A stretch of 64,000 nucleotides of DNA from NCBI GenBank assembly GCA_037576195.1, contig CM075101.1, forward strand, positions 47,802,001-47,866,000, read 5' to 3'. Position 1 is the first letter of the stretch, and each line of letters begins with the position of its first letter. The notes beneath the pieces are model-generated. The model made no database searches. It was not told the DNA's origin and was given only the letters and a program-made list of their open reading frames with translations. Below are positions 60,736-64,000 of this stretch, piece by piece. The translations under genes and the position numbers were made by a program. The DNA comes from Phytoseiulus persimilis. Taxonomy: Eukaryota > Arthropoda > Arachnida > Mesostigmata > Phytoseiidae.

Positions 60736-61034
60736 AATCGATCGAATTCGAAAGCGTTGAAGTCGAGGCAGGGTAGGATGTTGCTCAAACGCTCGGCAAC
60801 TCCAGATTTCTAGCTCAGGATCTGTGAGAAGGACGAAAGATCGTTTCAACCTCGACGTCAGTATCGTCCACCTGACAAGATCGCGTACTCTTTGCATTTA
60901 GGCCCGTAGCTCCTCAGGGATGCCGAATTCGAAAATTTCTCCGATTGCAAAAAGTTCTTAGATTGGTCCAGACTACCCGACTATGGAGTTTACGGGTCGA
61001 TCCGACAACTTTTTTTCCCCCCGAAAACCCGGAG

Positions 61035-61255
61035 GACTTTAGAAGTTTGTCGATCAGTTCTTTGAGAAAAGTTAAAAAAAAAAATTTTAGGCCGATTTGG
61101 AAAATTCAATCTTCTACCGATTTACCGAGAACAAGATGCGCCGTCCTTCCAGCTATCGTACGCAAAAAGATTTCCCAGAATCCGACCATTTTTCACCGAG
61201 TTATGAGCAAAAGAAGAGAGGGTACGAAAGTTCCCGACTAACGATGACCACCCTG
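61035..61255 (-). repeat. Right arm of the foldback MITE
   Basis: Inverted copy of the left arm. Differences are scattered substitutions and a few small indels, chiefly around the A-rich segment near 61075-61090. Confidence 0.92.
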
Positions 61256-61257
61256 TA

Positions 61258-64000
61258 TTGTAGCTCCGGACCCCTAAAAGTAGATTTTTCAGTCAGAAAT
61301 TCATCGAACCTATGTTCGACAACGTTATTTTGCGCTTTCCTTGGACACGTTGAAAGAAGAGAGGAACAAGGATAATTGGGGTTTCCTAGAAAAACGCAAG
61401 ATAACGATGTCGGAAATCGGTTCGAAGAATTTCCCCTTCGACCTTGTGAATACGGGGTCACTACGTTTCGAATCTGAGCTCAGACTCACATTTCGATGTT
61501 TCGTTGTGGAAGCGATGTATGCTGAACCTCGTGGTGATTGGGCGGTTGTTGCATTTTGCCTCTCATCCATGAGATTGAAGTCTGTGGCAGAGAGGTCGCG
61601 GAACCTGAGTGGTAGTCATCGTGTTTCATTTAAGGTTCCGTTTCGCCTTGTTTGGAGGCTTCTATGGGTTCATGTTTCAGCGGTGGTCGAAGCTCCGCTG
61701 AGAATAGGGTTAGTCGAATATTTGGATCACGTGGCGTTTGATAGACCCCGAGAACTCGTTCCAGGGAGGCTGCTTCCACTGAACTCTAACGGATGAGAGT
61801 TATGACGAAATGGTGCCGCAAAACCAAGCGGATGTCGTAGCTGGCGATGGACGCGTGCTCGAGGTGGAACAGTTGTATTCCGGTTCGGAGACACGACTTC
61901 TGCGGCGATGGTATGGCTGCGAAGGCATTCATTGTTTCACGAGTCCTCTCCTCTGTCCCTCGAAGCCTGCGGTCTTTCGGGGTTCTTTTTCCGGGGAGGG
62001 AGGGGGGAGGGAACTCCTCAGGACGCAATCGACATGGCTTCCAAACCGGTGAGAATGTTCCTGATAAGATTGAATCCTAACCCAACACTTTCGCTCATAG
62101 AAGTAGAATGTGATCAATCCTTCCCAATATGATCTGGGACTCCGTGACCCCCTCACGACTTCCTCGTGTATATTCACTTCCCAGCATATCGACTATCAGC
62201 ATCTCCCGAAGTGCCAAACTCTTCCTCAGCTCCCACCCCATCCGACTCCTCCAGCAGCAGCCCCTCCAAATTCGTTGTAACTTCTTCAATTGGGTAGTAA
62301 CACTACATGTTCTCCCACTGACTGTACCGAGCTAGACAACCCTGAAGAGATGATTCTCGGAAGGGCTTCGAAGGAATGGAAAAAATTGAAATCGAATAGA
62401 AATGAAAATATGATCGAGGAGTTTTTGGCGGTAGAGTTTTGCCCAGCCCTGGGTGCGTCACGGCTTGAAGCAAGTACCCGAGGGGCTCTGGGAGATACAT
62501 CGGAATGTTCACGTTCCCCGATTTTCTGCGGCTGAGAGTCACCCGTTCATCTTTCGCGAGCTATCCGCCCCACCTGAACTTCAAGGGGACGGTTCCATCC
62601 TCTTCGATCGAGAGACCACTCCTTCCGTGCGTCGGAGAAGCTAGAAGATGGCATTCTGTCACTAGAGACTACCATTTGAAGCGGGAATGCTCTGCTGAAG
62701 GCAGAGAGGTGATATTTTGAAACTCGTTGAACGAGCATCGCGTCAATTGCGAAAATTGCTGCCTCTATCAAGAAAGCAATGCCATTCCTTCTTCCTAGTT
62801 GTTAAGACAGTCTCCGTTTAGGGCTGTTCCAGTTGCCTGCGGCGTTTCGAAGTCCACACGAACTCCAATGCACAGGTTCTCTTTGAAGTCCTCTGCGAGT
62901 CGGTGTTGATCTCTCGAAAGTGGTCATTGTCGAGTTCGTTTGCACACATTTTCCGAGGGTCGAGTCGAAGTGCTTCCTAACGTTCGATTTTGGTCGGAGT
63001 GAGGCACTAGCTGACCCCGGTTTGCCAAACGCTCGCTCAACGATTATACAAAACGAGCCAGTAGCCGTCTGAGGCGGAAAACATGCGAGTATAGAGTCAG
63101 GGCTCCTCAAATGAGCAATGGGCCTTCTCGGGATATCGGTCTGATCGAGCTGATCAGTATCCAGGGTCGGTTCTTTGTTAGTTTGCTGCTGGTCGGGCGG
63201 CCCACCCACCGACCGGCTGAATAGTTGGTGGAGACCGGGTGGCTAATCGGACTCCTCGGTCGCTCTGCTTGTTTCGTCCGACCGAGAGAAGAATACTAGA
63301 CGTGACTCCAGCTGCGGCGGCTGCCTACGTACGAAGTAGTTTTTTTTTTCCTCAACCGACTAACACAGCACACCACACACTAGCTCACGAAGCAAAAGAG
63401 ACGAGCCAAGCAACCATCAAAGCGAGCGAGGTTTTGGTTCTTCTCCCAATAATAAGCCCTCTTCGTTTACGATGGATTGGAGCTCCTCTTCCCTCTCGTC
63501 TTCTGTTCTTTTTTTTGAGGCGAGCCGGATCGCAGCCGATCCGCCCGAACCGCGTCAGCAGCCAACCAAGGCCTAGACGTCCCTCCTCGTCTCCTCTTCG
63601 TCCGAGCGAGTTTCCACGCCTCCCTCTGCCAGTTCCCGATACCCTCTTGTCTCGGAAGGAAAAGATGGAGCGACGTGTTGTCATCGAGCCGGCGGCAAAC
63701 CCGCAGCTGAATCCACCTTGATTTCCGGGATCCGACGGGATCTCAACGCTTCTCTTCGAGCAGGGGTGCGTCTCCAGGATCCGGATCCTTCAAGTTGGAG
63801 GAACATGGGTCCGGTAGGTGCGTCTGGCACTGTTAGAGATCGATATGAGTGTGCACGAAGGTTCGTTCCTACCCTCGTACCGAGCAACGGACTCGAAAAG
63901 TGATTCCGAGCACATGGATACACACTCTGGTCGGCCATTAGAGCCTCGAAACAAATTTACGAGGTCACTGCTGCTTCTCGGATCGAGCGGAAGGCAGCTG
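61258..64000. other. Unique DNA, no gene recognised
   Basis: A 151-codon plus frame (61341-61796) and a 160-codon plus frame (63239-63721) are open, but neither shows a known motif. The 63.2-63.7 kb stretch is rich in pyrimidines with short poly-T runs and could be a 5' untranslated region. A short frame MERRVVIEPAANPQLNPP begins at 63665 and stops at 63721. This is speculation only. Confidence 0.4.

Larger units (their letters stand above)
60514..61255. mobile_element. Foldback MITE, 742 bp, TA target duplication
   Basis: The element begins cagggtggtcatcgtaagtc and its right end, read on the minus strand, begins cagggtggtcatcgttagtc. Both ends are flanked by TA (60512-60513 and 61256-61257). 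The inverted arms are about 222 bp each and highly similar, separated by 299 bp. No frame inside resembles a transposase, so the element is non-autonomous. A TA duplication and CAGGG ends fit a Tc1/mariner-type origin, but the ends differ from those of the Tc3-like element at 16.5 kb, so a different transposase must have moved it. Confidence 0.92.

Overview
This window is eukaryotic nuclear DNA, most likely from an arthropod or a related invertebrate. The evidence is a multi-exon gene with GT-AG introns of about 0.1-2 kb that encodes an SLC18-type vesicular transporter, a Tc3-like mariner element, a tRNA-headed SINE-like sequence, a long-armed foldback MITE and a large satellite array. Base composition outside the satellite is close to half G+C by eye. 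A mite-like genome would fit, but the sequence alone does not name the species. No bacterial operon, CRISPR array or rRNA gene is visible.

Layout. Positions 1-15484 are one tandem array of about 344 copies of a 45-bp monomer, with clear higher-order and segmental structure. It probably starts close to the left edge of the window, because the first two monomers are strongly diverged. Its right border at 15484 is sharp and is followed by a G-rich tract and a CAAA microsatellite. Positions 16572-18156 hold a complete but inactivated Tc3-like transposon, with TA target duplication, two transposase-binding-site-like motifs per end, and one in-frame stop in the transposase. A tRNA-derived SINE-like sequence lies just beyond it (18420-18570, minus strand).

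The best protein-coding gene is an SLC18 (VMAT/VAChT-like) proton-coupled vesicular transporter on the plus strand. Eleven phase-compatible exons between 26665 and 33048 cover the end of TM1 through TM11. The first exon and the TM12/tail exon were not placed with confidence. From 33 kb to 64 kb there is mostly unique sequence with microsatellites (GA, TC, long poly-C and poly-G runs), a few exon-like open frames that I cannot name, and a 742-bp foldback MITE at 60514-61255.

The genes do not form a functional cluster. The window reads as a satellite block with transposon insertions beside it, then a neurotransmitter-type transporter gene, then gene-poor or undeciphered DNA. Most open frames of 60-270 codons in the unique part look like chance frames in DNA with few stop codons and are not listed as genes.
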